Below are positions 1 through 8,887 of a DNA stretch of 64,000 nucleotides, in pieces (positions within the stretch are counted from its first letter, which is position 1; each line of letters begins with the position of its first letter). This DNA comes from Clostridia bacterium (GTDB lineage: Bacteria > Bacillota > Clostridia > Monoglobales > Monoglobaceae): positions 1 through 64,000 of the forward strand of contig JAFYXN010000002.1 in NCBI GenBank assembly GCA_017546145.1, written 5' to 3'. A model generated the notes under the pieces. The model had not been told where the DNA came from and ran no database searches. It saw nothing but the letters and a program-made list of their open reading frames with translations. Made by a program: the position numbers and the translations under genes.

Positions 1-831
1 CAGGTTGGCGTTCCCTATATCGTAGTATTCATGAACAAGTCAGATCAGGTTGACGATCCCGAGCTTCTTGAGCTAGTAGAGATGGAGATCCGTGATCTAC
101 TATCAGAGTACGATTTCCCCGGCGACGATACACCTATCGTAGCTGGCACAGCTCTTGGTGTTCTTGAGTGTTCATCAAGTGATGTTAATGATCCCGCTTA
201 CAAGTGCATCCTTGACCTAATGGATCAGGTAGACGCTTACATCCCCACACCGGAGAGAAAGGCTGACCTACCCTTCCTAATGCCCGTCGAGGACGTATTC
301 TCAATCACAGGTCGTGGTACAGTTGCTACCGGTAGAGTTGAGAGAGGTGTTGCTCACGTTGGTGACGAAGTTGAAATCGTTGGTCTTTCAGACGAATCAA
401 GAAAAGTTGTTATCACAGGTCTTGAAATGTTCAGAAAGCTCCTCGACGAAGCTGAAGCTGGTGATAACGTAGGTGCTCTTCTCCGTGGTGTTCAGAGAAA
501 CGAAATCGAAAGAGGACAGGTTCTTGCAAAGCCCGGTTCAATCAATCCCCACACAAAGTTCAAGGGTGAGGTTTACGTTCTTACTAAGGAAGAAGGCGGA
601 CGTCATACTACTTTCTTCACAATCTACAGACCTCAGTTCTACTTCAGAACAACTGACGTTACAGGTGTTGTAAACCTTCCTGAAGGCACAGAAATGTGTA
701 TGCCTGGTGATAACGTAACTATGACTGTTGAGCTCACAACACAGATTGCTATCGAAGAAGGTCTTCGTTTCGCTATCCGTGAAGGTGGCCGTACAGTTGG
801 TTCAGGCGTTGTTACTGAAATTGTTGAGTAA
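1..831 (+). CDS. tuf: Elongation factor Tu, 3' part (5' end outside window)
   Basis: The reading frame is open from base 1 and ends at TAA 829-831, giving the last 276 residues of EF-Tu, the GTPase that brings aminoacyl-tRNA to the ribosome. The first residues ([19 protein letters not shown]) contain the NKxD guanine-specificity motif as NKSD. The beta-barrel domains 2 and 3 follow, including [13 protein letters not shown] and the C-terminal [14 protein letters not shown]. The ATG at 31 is internal, not a start. Codon use is odd: before about position 345 all nine Glu codons are GAG and six Leu codons are CTA; from 367 on Glu is mostly GAA and CTA is absent. A strong terminator follows at 851. 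Confidence 0.98.
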   Translation, partial: QVGVPYIVVFMNKSDQVDDPELLELVEMEIRDLLSEYDFPGDDTPIVAGTALGVLECSSSDVNDPAYKCILDLMDQVDAYIPTPERKADLPFLMPVEDVFSITGRGTVATGRVERGVAHVGDEVEIVGLSDESRKVVITGLEMFRKLLDEAEAGDNVGALLRGVQRNEIERGQVLAKPGSINPHTKFKGEVYVLTKEEGGRHTTFFTIYRPQFYFRTTDVTGVVNLPEGTEMCMPGDNVTMTVELTTQIAIEEGLRFAIREGGRTVGSGVVTEIVE

Positions 832-850
832 TTTAAATTTACGCTAACTA

Positions 851-885
851 AAATATCCACTCCATAAGGAGTGGATATTTTTTAT
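851..885 (+). terminator. Rho-independent terminator of tuf
   Basis: Perfect 13-bp stem (851-863 with 868-880), 4-nt loop ATAA, running directly into a T tract. It lies 19 nt after the tuf stop codon. Confidence 0.93.
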
Positions 886-952
886 CTTATAAGAAATAAA
901 TCTTGAGCAGATTTTATATCCACACAGATTAAATCAAATATCTTGATAAAGT

Positions 953-990
953 CCACATACAAAACACAATATATTGTGTTTTGTATGTGG
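953..990. promoter_or_regulatory. 38-bp perfect palindrome containing a NrdR-box sequence
   Basis: Bases 953-990 equal their own reverse complement. The central 16 bases 964-979 read ACACAATATATTGTGT, an exact match to the published NrdR box consensus (ACACWATATATWGTGT). NrdR represses ribonucleotide reductase genes, and the next genes encode a class III reductase system. A degenerate inverted repeat (ATCAA-N5-TTGAT, 933-947) is centred about 31 bp upstream, a spacing typical of paired NrdR boxes. The element sits about 170 bp upstream of the -35 box found here, which is far for a NrdR site. As RNA it would form an 18-bp hairpin followed by GTTTTTG, so a second terminator for tuf is the alternative. 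Confidence 0.6.
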
Positions 991-1158
991 GTTTTTGTTG
1001 CTAACTTGCAAAAAGATTACTAAAAACAATATTTGAAATTTGTGAAAAAGGGCGAAATTAGTTTTACATTTTTTTACATAAAACGACCAACTTCAATGGC
1101 TTCAAGGGTTTGCAAGATATGGAAATAAATGTAAGTAAAAAGTTGTCCGAAATTCGTA

Positions 1159-1187
1159 TTGACAAAAAAATTGCACTAAGATATAAT
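1159..1187 (+). promoter_or_regulatory. Promoter of the nrdG-nrdD-trxB operon
   Basis: TTGACA 1159-1164 and TATAAT 1182-1187 with a 17-bp spacer: a perfect sigma-A consensus about 110 bp upstream of the GTG start of nrdG. Confidence 0.88.
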
Positions 1188-1298
1188 AGCATATATAGTT
1201 AAAATGTGAAAAAGGCGCCCCAATATCTTGTGGTTTTGCCTGAAAAGAAACACAAGTGCCGCAAAGCCTTGTCGTGCTTAGGATTGGAGGGGTTTGGG

Positions 1299-1988
1299 GT
1301 GAAAATTTGTGGTCTTATGAAGCTGACGCTTTTGGATTTTCCCGGAAAAGTTGCATGTACGGTTTTTCTTGGCGGATGCAATTTAAGATGTCCCTTTTGC
1401 CACAATGCAGAGCTGGCTTTTGGATGTTGCGGCGATGAAATTTCGGAAGAAGATTTCTTTGCGTTTTTACAAAAACGAAAAGGTGTGCTGGATGGTGTTT
1501 GTGTTTCGGGTGGTGAACCGCTAATTAATTCTGAAATAATTACACTTTTGAATAAAATTAAAAGTATGGGTTACAGTGTAAAGCTTGACACAAACGGGTG
1601 TTATCCCCAAAAGCTTAAAGAGGTTATTGATGCGGATGCTTGCGATTATATTGCTATGGATATAAAAAATTCTATAGCGGAGTATGCTAAATCGGTGGGC
1701 ATTGAAGATTTTGATGCGGCAGCAATAAAGAAAAGCATTGAGCTGATAATGAATTCAGGGATAAGATATGAGTTTAGAACAACTGTGGTTAAGGGGCTTC
1801 ATACTGCGCAAAGTATAAATGAACTTTCGCAGCTTATAAAGGGTGCAGAACGATATTTTATTCAGGCTTTTGTGAAAAGTGAAAGAGTTCCCGATGAAAC
1901 ACTTGAAGAGTTTACCAAAAATGAACTCGAAAATTTACTCATGGTTGCAAGGGAGAATGTTCCTGATGCAGAATTGAGAGGAATATAG
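1299..1988 (+). CDS. nrdG: Anaerobic ribonucleoside-triphosphate reductase activating protein (NrdG2-type radical SAM)
   Basis: A radical SAM activase predicted to install the glycyl radical on the neighbouring NrdD. The start is GTG 1299, with GGAGG 1286-1290 eight bases upstream; the longer frame from 1206 adds 31 residues without a ribosome site. The 229-residue product begins VKICGLMKLTLLDFPGK. It has the CxxxCxxC cluster motif (GCNLRCPFCHN) and the SGGEP motif. Length and N-terminus fit the NrdG2 family rather than the shorter classical NrdG. nrdD begins 31 bases after its stop, so both are probably cotranscribed from the promoter at 1159. Confidence 0.9.
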   Translation: MKICGLMKLTLLDFPGKVACTVFLGGCNLRCPFCHNAELAFGCCGDEISEEDFFAFLQKRKGVLDGVCVSGGEPLINSEIITLLNKIKSMGYSVKLDTNGCYPQKLKEVIDADACDYIAMDIKNSIAEYAKSVGIEDFDAAAIKKSIELIMNSGIRYEFRTTVVKGLHTAQSINELSQLIKGAERYFIQAFVKSERVPDETLEEFTKNELENLLMVARENVPDAELRGI

Positions 1989-2019
1989 AAATTACAAAGG
2001 ACGAAACGGAGGAATAAAA

Positions 2020-4401
2020 ATGTATAAAGTAAGGAAAAGAGACAATAAGCTTGTGGATTTTCAATTGGCACGAATCAGCGATGCCATAACTCAGGCTTTT
2101 GAGGCACAGAACAGACAGTATAATGCAGACATAATAGATTTGCTGGCGCTAAAAGTAACAGCACACTTTGAACCCAAGGTAGAGAACGAGGCAATTGCTG
2201 TTGAAGCAATTCAGGACAGTGTTGAGGAAATTCTTGTTCAGGCAGGCTATGCAGATGTTGCAAAGGCATACATCCTTTACAGAAAGCTGCACGAAAAAAT
2301 GCGTAACATGCAGTCAACCGTTCTGGATTATCAGAAGGTTGTTGACAACTACCTTAAGATTAACGACTGGCGCGTAAAAGAAAATTCAACAGTTACATAT
2401 TCTGTTGGCGGACTTATTCTTTCAAACTCGGGTGCCATAACCGCAAACTATTGGCTTAGTGAAATTTATGATGAAGAAATTGCAAATGCTCACCGCGAGG
2501 CGGATATTCATATTCATGACCTTTCAATGCTGACGGGTTACTGTGCAGGATGGTCGCTTAAACAGCTTATTCAGGAAGGCCTTGGGGGCGTTGAGGGCAA
2601 GATTACATCTGCCCCCGCAAGTCACCTTGCGACTCTTTGCAATCAGATGGTCAACTTCCTTGGTATAATGCAGAATGAATGGGCAGGCGCTCAGGCGTTC
2701 AGCTCGTTTGATACTTATCTTGCACCGTTTGTTAAGGTGGACAACCTTAGCTATGATCAGGTTAAGAAGTGTATTGAATCCTTTATATACGGCGTGAATA
2801 CTCCGTCGCGTTGGGGTACTCAGGCGCCGTTCTCGAATATTACTCTTGACTGGACTGTTCCGGCTGACCTTGCAGAGCTTCCTGCAATTGTTGGCGGCAA
2901 GGAAATGGACTTTAAGTATAAAGATTGTAAAAAGGAAATGGATATGGTGAACAAGGCGTTCATTGAGGTCATGATTGAAGGTGACGCAAACGGACGCGGA
3001 TTCCAGTATCCTATCCCCACATACTCAATCACCAAGGATTTTGACTGGTCAGAAACAGAGAACAATAAGCTTCTTTTTGAAATGACATCAAAATACGGCA
3101 CTCCGTATTTTTCAAACTATATCAACAGTGATATGGAACCCAGTGACATCAGAAGTATGTGCTGCCGTTTAAGACTTGACCTTCGTGAACTCAGAAAGAA
3201 GACCGGCGGCTTCTTTGGCAGTGGAGAAAGCACCGGCTCTGTTGGCGTTGTTACAATTAATATGCCCAGAATTGCGTATCTTGCGGCTGATGAGGCTGAT
3301 TTCTTCAGAAGACTTAATAAGCTTATGGATATTTCTGCACGTTCACTCAGTATTAAGAGATCGGTTATTACCAAGCTTCTTGAAGAAGGTCTTTATCCGT
3401 ATACAAAGCGTTATCTCGGCTCGTTTGAAAACCACTTCTCAACAATCGGTCTTATCGGCATGAACGAAGTTGGACTTAATGCTAAGTGGCTTGGCAAAGA
3501 TATGACGGCAAAGGAAACTCAGGAATTTACCAAAAAGGTTCTCAACCACATGCGCGAGAGATTGTCTGACTATCAGGAAAAATATGGTGACCTTTATAAC
3601 CTTGAGGCAACTCCGGCAGAATCAACCACTTATCGTTTTGCAAAGCATGACGTAAGCAGATACCCTGAAATTGTAACAGCGGCAGAAGAAGGCGGAACAC
3701 CTTATTATACAAACAGTTCACACCTTCCTGTAAACTATACAAGCGATGTGTTTGATGCGCTTGATATTCAGGACGAGCTGCAGACCTTGTATACATCGGG
3801 TACAGTATTCCATGCATTTCTTGGTGAAAAGCTTCCTGATTGGAGTGCTGCTGCGAGCCTTGTAAGAAAGATTGCTGAAAACTATCAGCTGCCGTATTAT
3901 ACATTGTCACCTACATACTCGGTATGTAAGAATCATGGTTACTTAGCAGGCGAGCAAAAGGTTTGTCCTGTTTGCGGAGGCAGAACAGAGGTTTACAGCA
4001 GAATCACAGGCTATTACCGTCCTGTCGGCAACTGGAATGATGGTAAAACCCAGGAGTATAAAGAGCGTAAGCTGTATGACATAAAGAACTCTGTTCTTAA
4101 AAAGAAGGCAGAAGGAACAGTGGCAGAAGCATCGGTTATGGAAGCAACCCCTGTGGCTTGCTGTGAGGGCGACAATGTAATGCTGTTTACAACTAAGACC
4201 TGTCCGAACTGTAAGGCGGCAGCTTCTGTGCTTGAAAAAAATAATATTGGGTATACTAAGGTTGATGCTGAAGACAATGCAGAGATTTCAAAGGGCTATG
4301 ACATACGTCAGGCACCGACTCTGATTGTTGAAAAAGACGGCAAGGTAATGAAGTTTGCCGGAATGTCAGAAATCAAAAAATATACAGACAGCATTAAATA
4401 G
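2020..4401 (+). CDS. nrdD: Class III anaerobic ribonucleotide reductase with fused C-terminal redoxin domain
   Basis: Glycyl-radical enzyme that makes dNTPs anaerobically; 793 residues. It starts with an ATP-cone domain (residues 1 to about 90, MYKVRKRDNKLVDF). The active-site region contains MCCRLRLDL. Near the C-terminus a zinc site is visible (Cys636, His639, Cys649, Cys652), and the radical glycine is probably Gly664 in RITGYYRPVGNWNDGK. About 50 residues later comes a separate thioredoxin/glutaredoxin-like domain (about 715-793) with CPNC at Cys728 and Cys731. trxB follows 29 bases downstream. The layout suggests that this reductase takes electrons from a dithiol redoxin recharged by TrxB, as shown for some NrdD subgroups, rather than from formate; that step is inference. 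Confidence 0.96.
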   Translation: MYKVRKRDNKLVDFQLARISDAITQAFEAQNRQYNADIIDLLALKVTAHFEPKVENEAIAVEAIQDSVEEILVQAGYADVAKAYILYRKLHEKMRNMQSTVLDYQKVVDNYLKINDWRVKENSTVTYSVGGLILSNSGAITANYWLSEIYDEEIANAHREADIHIHDLSMLTGYCAGWSLKQLIQEGLGGVEGKITSAPASHLATLCNQMVNFLGIMQNEWAGAQAFSSFDTYLAPFVKVDNLSYDQVKKCIESFIYGVNTPSRWGTQAPFSNITLDWTVPADLAELPAIVGGKEMDFKYKDCKKEMDMVNKAFIEVMIEGDANGRGFQYPIPTYSITKDFDWSETENNKLLFEMTSKYGTPYFSNYINSDMEPSDIRSMCCRLRLDLRELRKKTGGFFGSGESTGSVGVVTINMPRIAYLAADEADFFRRLNKLMDISARSLSIKRSVITKLLEEGLYPYTKRYLGSFENHFSTIGLIGMNEVGLNAKWLGKDMTAKETQEFTKKVLNHMRERLSDYQEKYGDLYNLEATPAESTTYRFAKHDVSRYPEIVTAAEEGGTPYYTNSSHLPVNYTSDVFDALDIQDELQTLYTSGTVFHAFLGEKLPDWSAAASLVRKIAENYQLPYYTLSPTYSVCKNHGYLAGEQKVCPVCGGRTEVYSRITGYYRPVGNWNDGKTQEYKERKLYDIKNSVLKKKAEGTVAEASVMEATPVACCEGDNVMLFTTKTCPNCKAAASVLEKNNIGYTKVDAEDNAEISKGYDIRQAPTLIVEKDGKVMKFAGMSEIKKYTDSIK

Positions 4402-4430
4402 AAATACTTCGGGGGAAAGGGAAATCATAA

Positions 4431-5339
4431 ATGTATGATATAATTATAATCGGCGGAGGCCCTGCAGGGCTTACCGCCGCCCTCTATGCGCTTCGTGCAG
4501 AAAAATCGGTACTTGTTCTTGAAAAATCAGGACTTGGCGGTCAGATTGCTTTGTCGGGAAAGGTTGAAAATTTCCCCGGTGTTGCGCAGATGAGCGGTTC
4601 TGAGTTTGCGGACAATTTGTCGGGTCAGGTTGAGGCGCTTGGCGGGCAGATTGAGTACGAAACGGCACTGGAAATTAAAGACGGAGATGTAAAAACGGTA
4701 GTTACTGACTTTGGCGAGTATACCGCAAAATCAGTGATTATTGCTACAGGTGTTAAAAACAGAAGATTGGGTGCTGCAGGTGAGGACGAGCTTATCGGAA
4801 AGGGCGTTTCATTCTGCGCAGTATGCGACGGTACGTTTTATAAGGGCAAAACCGTTGCGGTAATTGGTGGCGGCAATACCGCTGTTGAAGACGCAGAGTA
4901 CCTTGCAGATATTGCTCAAAAGGTGTATCTGATTCACCGAAGAGACCGGTTCCGTGCGGAAGAAAGGCTTGTTAAAAGACTTGAGGAGCGCGAAAATGTT
5001 GAATTTATTTTGGATTCGGTAGTTCAGGAGTTTTGCATTGATTCGCAAGGACTTTCGGGGATGGAAATACTTAACGTAAAAACCGGACAAGTAAGCAGCC
5101 TTAAGGTTGACGGTGCATTTGTGGCGGTTGGTCAAATCCCCCAGAATGATATATTTAAAGGGCTTATACAAATTGATGATGGCGGTTATATTAATGCCGG
5201 CGAAAATTGTCTGACCAATAAAAAAGGAATTTTTGTTGCAGGCGATTGCCGAAACAAGACTGTGCGTCAGCTTACAACAGCTGTGGGTGATGGCAGTGTT
5301 GCGGCACTTGCCGCGGTATCTTTTATAAGTGAGGTATAG
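4431..5339 (+). CDS. trxB: Thioredoxin reductase
   Basis: FAD/NADPH-dependent disulfide reductase of 302 residues. The N-terminal FAD motif is GGGPAGLTAA, the redox pair is CAVC (Cys129, Cys132), the NADPH Rossmann motif is GGGNTAVEDA, and the C-terminal FAD contact is VAGDCRNK. Placed 29 bases after nrdD, it is the likely electron donor for the redoxin domain fused to that reductase. A weak hairpin terminator follows. Confidence 0.94.
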   Translation: MYDIIIIGGGPAGLTAALYALRAEKSVLVLEKSGLGGQIALSGKVENFPGVAQMSGSEFADNLSGQVEALGGQIEYETALEIKDGDVKTVVTDFGEYTAKSVIIATGVKNRRLGAAGEDELIGKGVSFCAVCDGTFYKGKTVAVIGGGNTAVEDAEYLADIAQKVYLIHRRDRFRAEERLVKRLEERENVEFILDSVVQEFCIDSQGLSGMEILNVKTGQVSSLKVDGAFVAVGQIPQNDIFKGLIQIDDGGYINAGENCLTNKKGIFVAGDCRNKTVRQLTTAVGDGSVAALAAVSFISEV

Positions 5340-5364
5340 GCTATCTAAAGTTGATAATGATTTC

Positions 5365-5396
5365 AATACCCGATTGTATATGTCGGGTATTTATTT
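5365..5396 (+). terminator. Probable terminator after trxB
   Basis: 9-bp perfect stem (5365-5373 with 5383-5391), 9-nt loop, then TATTTTAT. The T tract is short, so strength is uncertain. Confidence 0.6.
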
Positions 5397-5478
5397 TATA
5401 AAAATACTGTTTCGCAGAATTTCCCAACATCAAATTGTTGGTTTGTGCAAAAAAATTCTTTATTTTTCTGTGAATATA

Positions 5479-5507
5479 TTGACATTTTTTTGTTTTTGTT
5501 GTAATAT
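5479..5507 (+). promoter_or_regulatory. Promoter of the microcompartment operon
   Basis: TTGACA 5479-5484 and TAATAT 5502-5507 with a 17-bp spacer, 58 bp upstream of the GTG start of the dehydratase gene. Confidence 0.8.
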
Positions 5508-5564
5508 GTATTTGTTAAATTAGAAAATACTAATGTGATTTTCCGAAAAATGGGAGGAATTACA

Positions 5565-8087
5565 GTGGCTAAATTTTATACAGATGACATTCAGAAGTCA
5601 CCAAGAATTGAAAAACTTAAAAGTGCATTGTATGCCAAAATGCCTGAAATTGAGGCTGACCGCGCAGTGCTGGTAACGCAGGCATACAGGGAAACAGAGG
5701 GCTTGCCGGTTATTACCCGTCGTGCCAAAGCGTTTAAGAAAATTCTTGAGAATATTCCTGTTATAATAAGAGATGACGAGCTTATTGTGGGCAGCGCAAC
5801 AAAAGCGCCAAGGGGCTGTCAGGTATTCCCGGAGTTTTCTTTTGAATGGCTTGAGGCAGAGCTTGATACCGTTGCAGAAAGGTCTGCAGACCCGTTTTAC
5901 ATATCAGAGGAAACAAAAGCGACGCTAAGGGAAACCTATAAATATTGGAAGGGAAAGACAACAAGTGATTTGGCAACAGCATATATGCGTCCCGAAACCC
6001 TTCAGGCAATTGACCATAATATCTTTACGCCGGGTAACTATTTTTATAATGGTGTTGGACATGTTACTGTGGATTATGGCGAAATCCTTGAAATTGGTTT
6101 TGACGGAATAGTTAAAAAGGCAAAGATAGAGCTTGAAAATCTTGATACAAAGGCAGAAAATGCTTGCGAGAAGAGAATTTTTCTTGAAGCGGTAATTGAA
6201 AGCTTTGAAGCGGCAATTTGCTATGCGCACAGATATTCAAAGCTGGCGTTTGATATGGCTGAAAAATGCAGTGACCCTCAAAGACGAGAGGAGCTTTCTG
6301 TTATAGGCAGCATTTGCGGAAGAGTTCCCGAGTTTGGGGCAGAAAGTTTTTATGAAGCCTGCCAGTCTTTCTGGTTTGTACAGATGCTTCTTCAGACCGA
6401 GTCCAGCGGTCATTCAATATCTCCCGGACGTTTTGATGTGTATATGTATCCCTACTTTAAAAAGGATATTGAAAACGGAAAAATTACTCGTGAATTTGCT
6501 CAGGAGCTCATGGATTGTATATGGGTTAAGCTCAACGATTTAAACAAATGCAGAGATGCGGCATCTGCCGAAGGATTTGCAGGATACAGCCTGTTTCAAA
6601 ATCTTATTGCCGGTGGACAGGATAAAAACGGCGAGGATATAACAAACGATTTGTCGTTTATGTGTATTAATTCTTCAATGCACGTAATGCTGCCGCAGCC
6701 TTCGCTGTCTGTTCGTGTATGGAACAAAACTCCTCATGCGTTTTTGGTTAAAGCGGCACAGCTTACCAGAACGGGAAGCGGCTTGCCTGCCTATTACAAT
6801 GACGAGGTTATTATTCCTTCGCTTATCAGCCGCGGGCTTTCGCTTGAAGATGCCAGAGAATACAATATTATCGGCTGTGTAGAACCGCAGAAGGCGGGCA
6901 AAACCGACGGCTGGCACGATGCAGCGTTTTTTAATATGTGCAGACCGCTTGAGCTGGTATTTTCAAACGGTATGGACGAGGGTGTACAAATCAGTATCAA
7001 GACCGGCGAGGTCGAGAAGATGAATTCCTTTGAAGAATTCTATGATGCGTACAAAGCACAGATGGAATATATGATTTCTCTCCTTGTTGATGCCGACAAT
7101 GCAATTGATATGGCTCATGCAAAACGTTGTCCGTTGCCATTCCTTTCGGGTATGGTAGAGGATTGCATCGGCAGAGGCAAAAGCGTTCAGGAGGGCGGAG
7201 CGATATATAACTTCACCGGTCCTCAGGGCTTTGGTATTGCCAATATGGCAGATGCACTGTTTGCAATAAAGAAGCTGGTGTTTGAAGAAAGAAAGTTTAC
7301 CCTTTCAGAGCTTAAAGAAGCGCTTATAAACAATTTTGGCAAAGGCGGCGATTCTGAAAACGCAAAGGCAATTACAATAGGCGTCGTTAAAGGTCTGGCT
7401 GAAAAGGGTGTTGAGGTTACAGAAGAGCAGATTGCTAACATATATAAAAATGTAAGTCAGGGCAATGCAAATGTTGGCGGAAAGTATCAAAGCATTCTTG
7501 GTGCAATTGAGGATGTCCCCAAGTTTGGTAACGATATTCCCGAGGTTGACGCATTTGCAAGGGATGTAGCTTATACATATACCAGACCCCTTGAACAGTA
7601 TAAAAATCCAAGAGGCGGAATTTTCCAAGCGGGTCTTTATCCGGTTTCGGCAAATGTTCCCCTTGGTGCACAAACCGGTGCAACCCCTGACGGAAGATAT
7701 GCAAAAACGCCGGTTGCTGACGGTGTATCACCTGCTGCGGGCAGAGATGTAAGCGGACCCACAGCTTCGGCAAACTCGGTTGCCAAGCTTGACCATTTTA
7801 TTGCGTCAAACGGAACCTTGTTCAACATGAAGTTCCATCCGTCCGCACTTGAGGGCGTTTCGGGAATCGAAAGCTTTGTTGCACTTATAAGAGGCTATTT
7901 TGACCAAAAGGGCTCGCACATGCAGTTTAATGTTGTAAGCCGTGAAACTTTGATAGATGCACAAAAGCATCCCGAAAATTACAAAAGCCTTATTGTCCGA
8001 GTTGCAGGCTACAGTGCATTGTTTACAACACTGTCAAAGTCGCTTCAGGATGATATAATTAACAGAACTGAGCAAAAAGGATTTTAA
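5565..8087 (+). CDS. Glycyl-radical diol dehydratase (B12-independent propanediol/glycerol dehydratase type)
   Basis: PFL-family glycyl-radical enzyme, 840 residues from GTG 5565 (GGGAGG 5552-5557 lies seven bases upstream; a start at 5535 has no ribosome site). Visible active-site residues are His166 (GVGHVTVDY), His283 (SGHSISPGRFD), Cys438 and Glu440 (GCVEP), Asp452 (GWHD), and radical Gly815 (RVAGYSA). The set and the Cys-to-Asp spacing of 14 match Clostridium butyricum glycerol dehydratase (His164, His281, Cys433, Glu435, Asp447). I therefore call a diol dehydratase rather than choline lyase. With the PduP/PduL-like genes here, propanediol to propionaldehyde is the favoured reaction. No terminal encapsulation helix is evident. 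Confidence 0.9.
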   Translation: MAKFYTDDIQKSPRIEKLKSALYAKMPEIEADRAVLVTQAYRETEGLPVITRRAKAFKKILENIPVIIRDDELIVGSATKAPRGCQVFPEFSFEWLEAELDTVAERSADPFYISEETKATLRETYKYWKGKTTSDLATAYMRPETLQAIDHNIFTPGNYFYNGVGHVTVDYGEILEIGFDGIVKKAKIELENLDTKAENACEKRIFLEAVIESFEAAICYAHRYSKLAFDMAEKCSDPQRREELSVIGSICGRVPEFGAESFYEACQSFWFVQMLLQTESSGHSISPGRFDVYMYPYFKKDIENGKITREFAQELMDCIWVKLNDLNKCRDAASAEGFAGYSLFQNLIAGGQDKNGEDITNDLSFMCINSSMHVMLPQPSLSVRVWNKTPHAFLVKAAQLTRTGSGLPAYYNDEVIIPSLISRGLSLEDAREYNIIGCVEPQKAGKTDGWHDAAFFNMCRPLELVFSNGMDEGVQISIKTGEVEKMNSFEEFYDAYKAQMEYMISLLVDADNAIDMAHAKRCPLPFLSGMVEDCIGRGKSVQEGGAIYNFTGPQGFGIANMADALFAIKKLVFEERKFTLSELKEALINNFGKGGDSENAKAITIGVVKGLAEKGVEVTEEQIANIYKNVSQGNANVGGKYQSILGAIEDVPKFGNDIPEVDAFARDVAYTYTRPLEQYKNPRGGIFQAGLYPVSANVPLGAQTGATPDGRYAKTPVADGVSPAAGRDVSGPTASANSVAKLDHFIASNGTLFNMKFHPSALEGVSGIESFVALIRGYFDQKGSHMQFNVVSRETLIDAQKHPENYKSLIVRVAGYSALFTTLSKSLQDDIINRTEQKGF

Positions 8088-8090
8088 GTT

Positions 8091-8882
8091 ATGAACAACG
8101 ATTACTTAAAGCAGACAGGCAGAATATTTGACATTCAACGATTCTCTGTTCATGATGGGCCGGGTGTGCGCACAATAGTGTTTTTAAAAGGCTGCTTTTT
8201 ACGCTGTAAATGGTGTTGCAATCCTGAATCTCAACGCTATGATATTGAAACAATGACAGTTGGCGGCAAAGAGAAGGTGATGGGTCGTGATGTAACGGTT
8301 GAGGAGGTAATGGAAATTGTCGAAAAAGACAGAATCTATTATCGCAGGTCAGGCGGCGGCCTTACCCTGTCGGGCGGTGAATGTTTGGCACAGCCTGATT
8401 TTGCGGCGGCAATTTTAAAAGCTTGCCACGAAAGAGGGATAAACACCGCAATAGAGTCAACCGGATTTGCGCCGTTTGAAAAGGTAGAAATGCTTCTTCC
8501 CAACCTTGACCTTTACCTGATGGATATAAAGCATACAAACAGCGAAAAGCATAAGGCGTACACAACGCAGCCAAATGAGCTTATACTTGAGAATGCCAGA
8601 AAGATTGCCAACTCTGCAAAAGAACTTATAATACGAGTTCCGGTAATTCCGGGATTCAATGATACCGAAGATGAAATACGTGATATTGCAAAATTCACAA
8701 AATCACTTCAAACGGTAAAGGAACTTCATCTTCTGCCGTATCACAGACTTGGCGAGGTTAAGTACGAAGGCTTGGACAGAGATTACGGAATGAAGAATGC
8801 AGAGCTTATCTCTGCAGAGCATATTGAAAAACTAAAACAGGTTGTTGAGGTAACCGGTCTTGTATGTAAGATAGGAGGTTGA
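8091..8882 (+). CDS. Glycyl-radical enzyme activating enzyme (radical SAM)
   Basis: Uses SAM and a [4Fe-4S] cluster to form the glycyl radical on the upstream dehydratase, whose stop is three bases before this ATG. The 263-residue protein begins with the family pattern FDIQRFSVHDGPGVRT, then the cluster motif GCFLRCKWCCNPES and the SAM-binding LSGGE. After NPESQ it continues into DIETMTVGGKEKV with no further CxxC motifs, so the ferredoxin-like insert usual in dehydratase and choline-lyase activases is absent. It is closer in size to the pyruvate formate-lyase activase. Confidence 0.9.
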   Translation: MNNDYLKQTGRIFDIQRFSVHDGPGVRTIVFLKGCFLRCKWCCNPESQRYDIETMTVGGKEKVMGRDVTVEEVMEIVEKDRIYYRRSGGGLTLSGGECLAQPDFAAAILKACHERGINTAIESTGFAPFEKVEMLLPNLDLYLMDIKHTNSEKHKAYTTQPNELILENARKIANSAKELIIRVPVIPGFNDTEDEIRDIAKFTKSLQTVKELHLLPYHRLGEVKYEGLDRDYGMKNAELISAEHIEKLKQVVEVTGLVCKIGG

Positions 8883-8887
8883 TACAG

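Larger units (their letters stand above)
832..1298. other. Intergenic region between tuf and nrdG
   Basis: No gene is supported here. The stretch holds the tuf terminator (851-885), a degenerate inverted repeat (933-947), a perfect 38-bp palindrome (953-990) with a NrdR-box core, an AT-rich region (997-1158) in which I see nothing recognisable, a consensus promoter (1159-1187), and a leader of about 110 nt. The leader can form a small hairpin from CTTGTG 1227-1232 with CACAAG 1251-1256. Confidence 0.8.

Noticed and set aside
31-831. tuf starting at ATG 31
   Set aside because: The frame is open to base 1 and the upstream residues match EF-Tu; the gene is cut by the window edge.
4809-5366. 185-residue minus-strand frame over trxB
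   Set aside because: Shadow of trxB; no ribosome site and no recognisable protein features.
5329-5523. 64-residue frame in the trxB-dehydratase gap
   Set aside because: It runs through the terminator and promoter; AT-rich and without a ribosome site.
5535-5564. Upstream start of the dehydratase gene
   Set aside because: No ribosome site there; GGGAGG directs GTG 5565, and residue numbering then matches known dehydratases.
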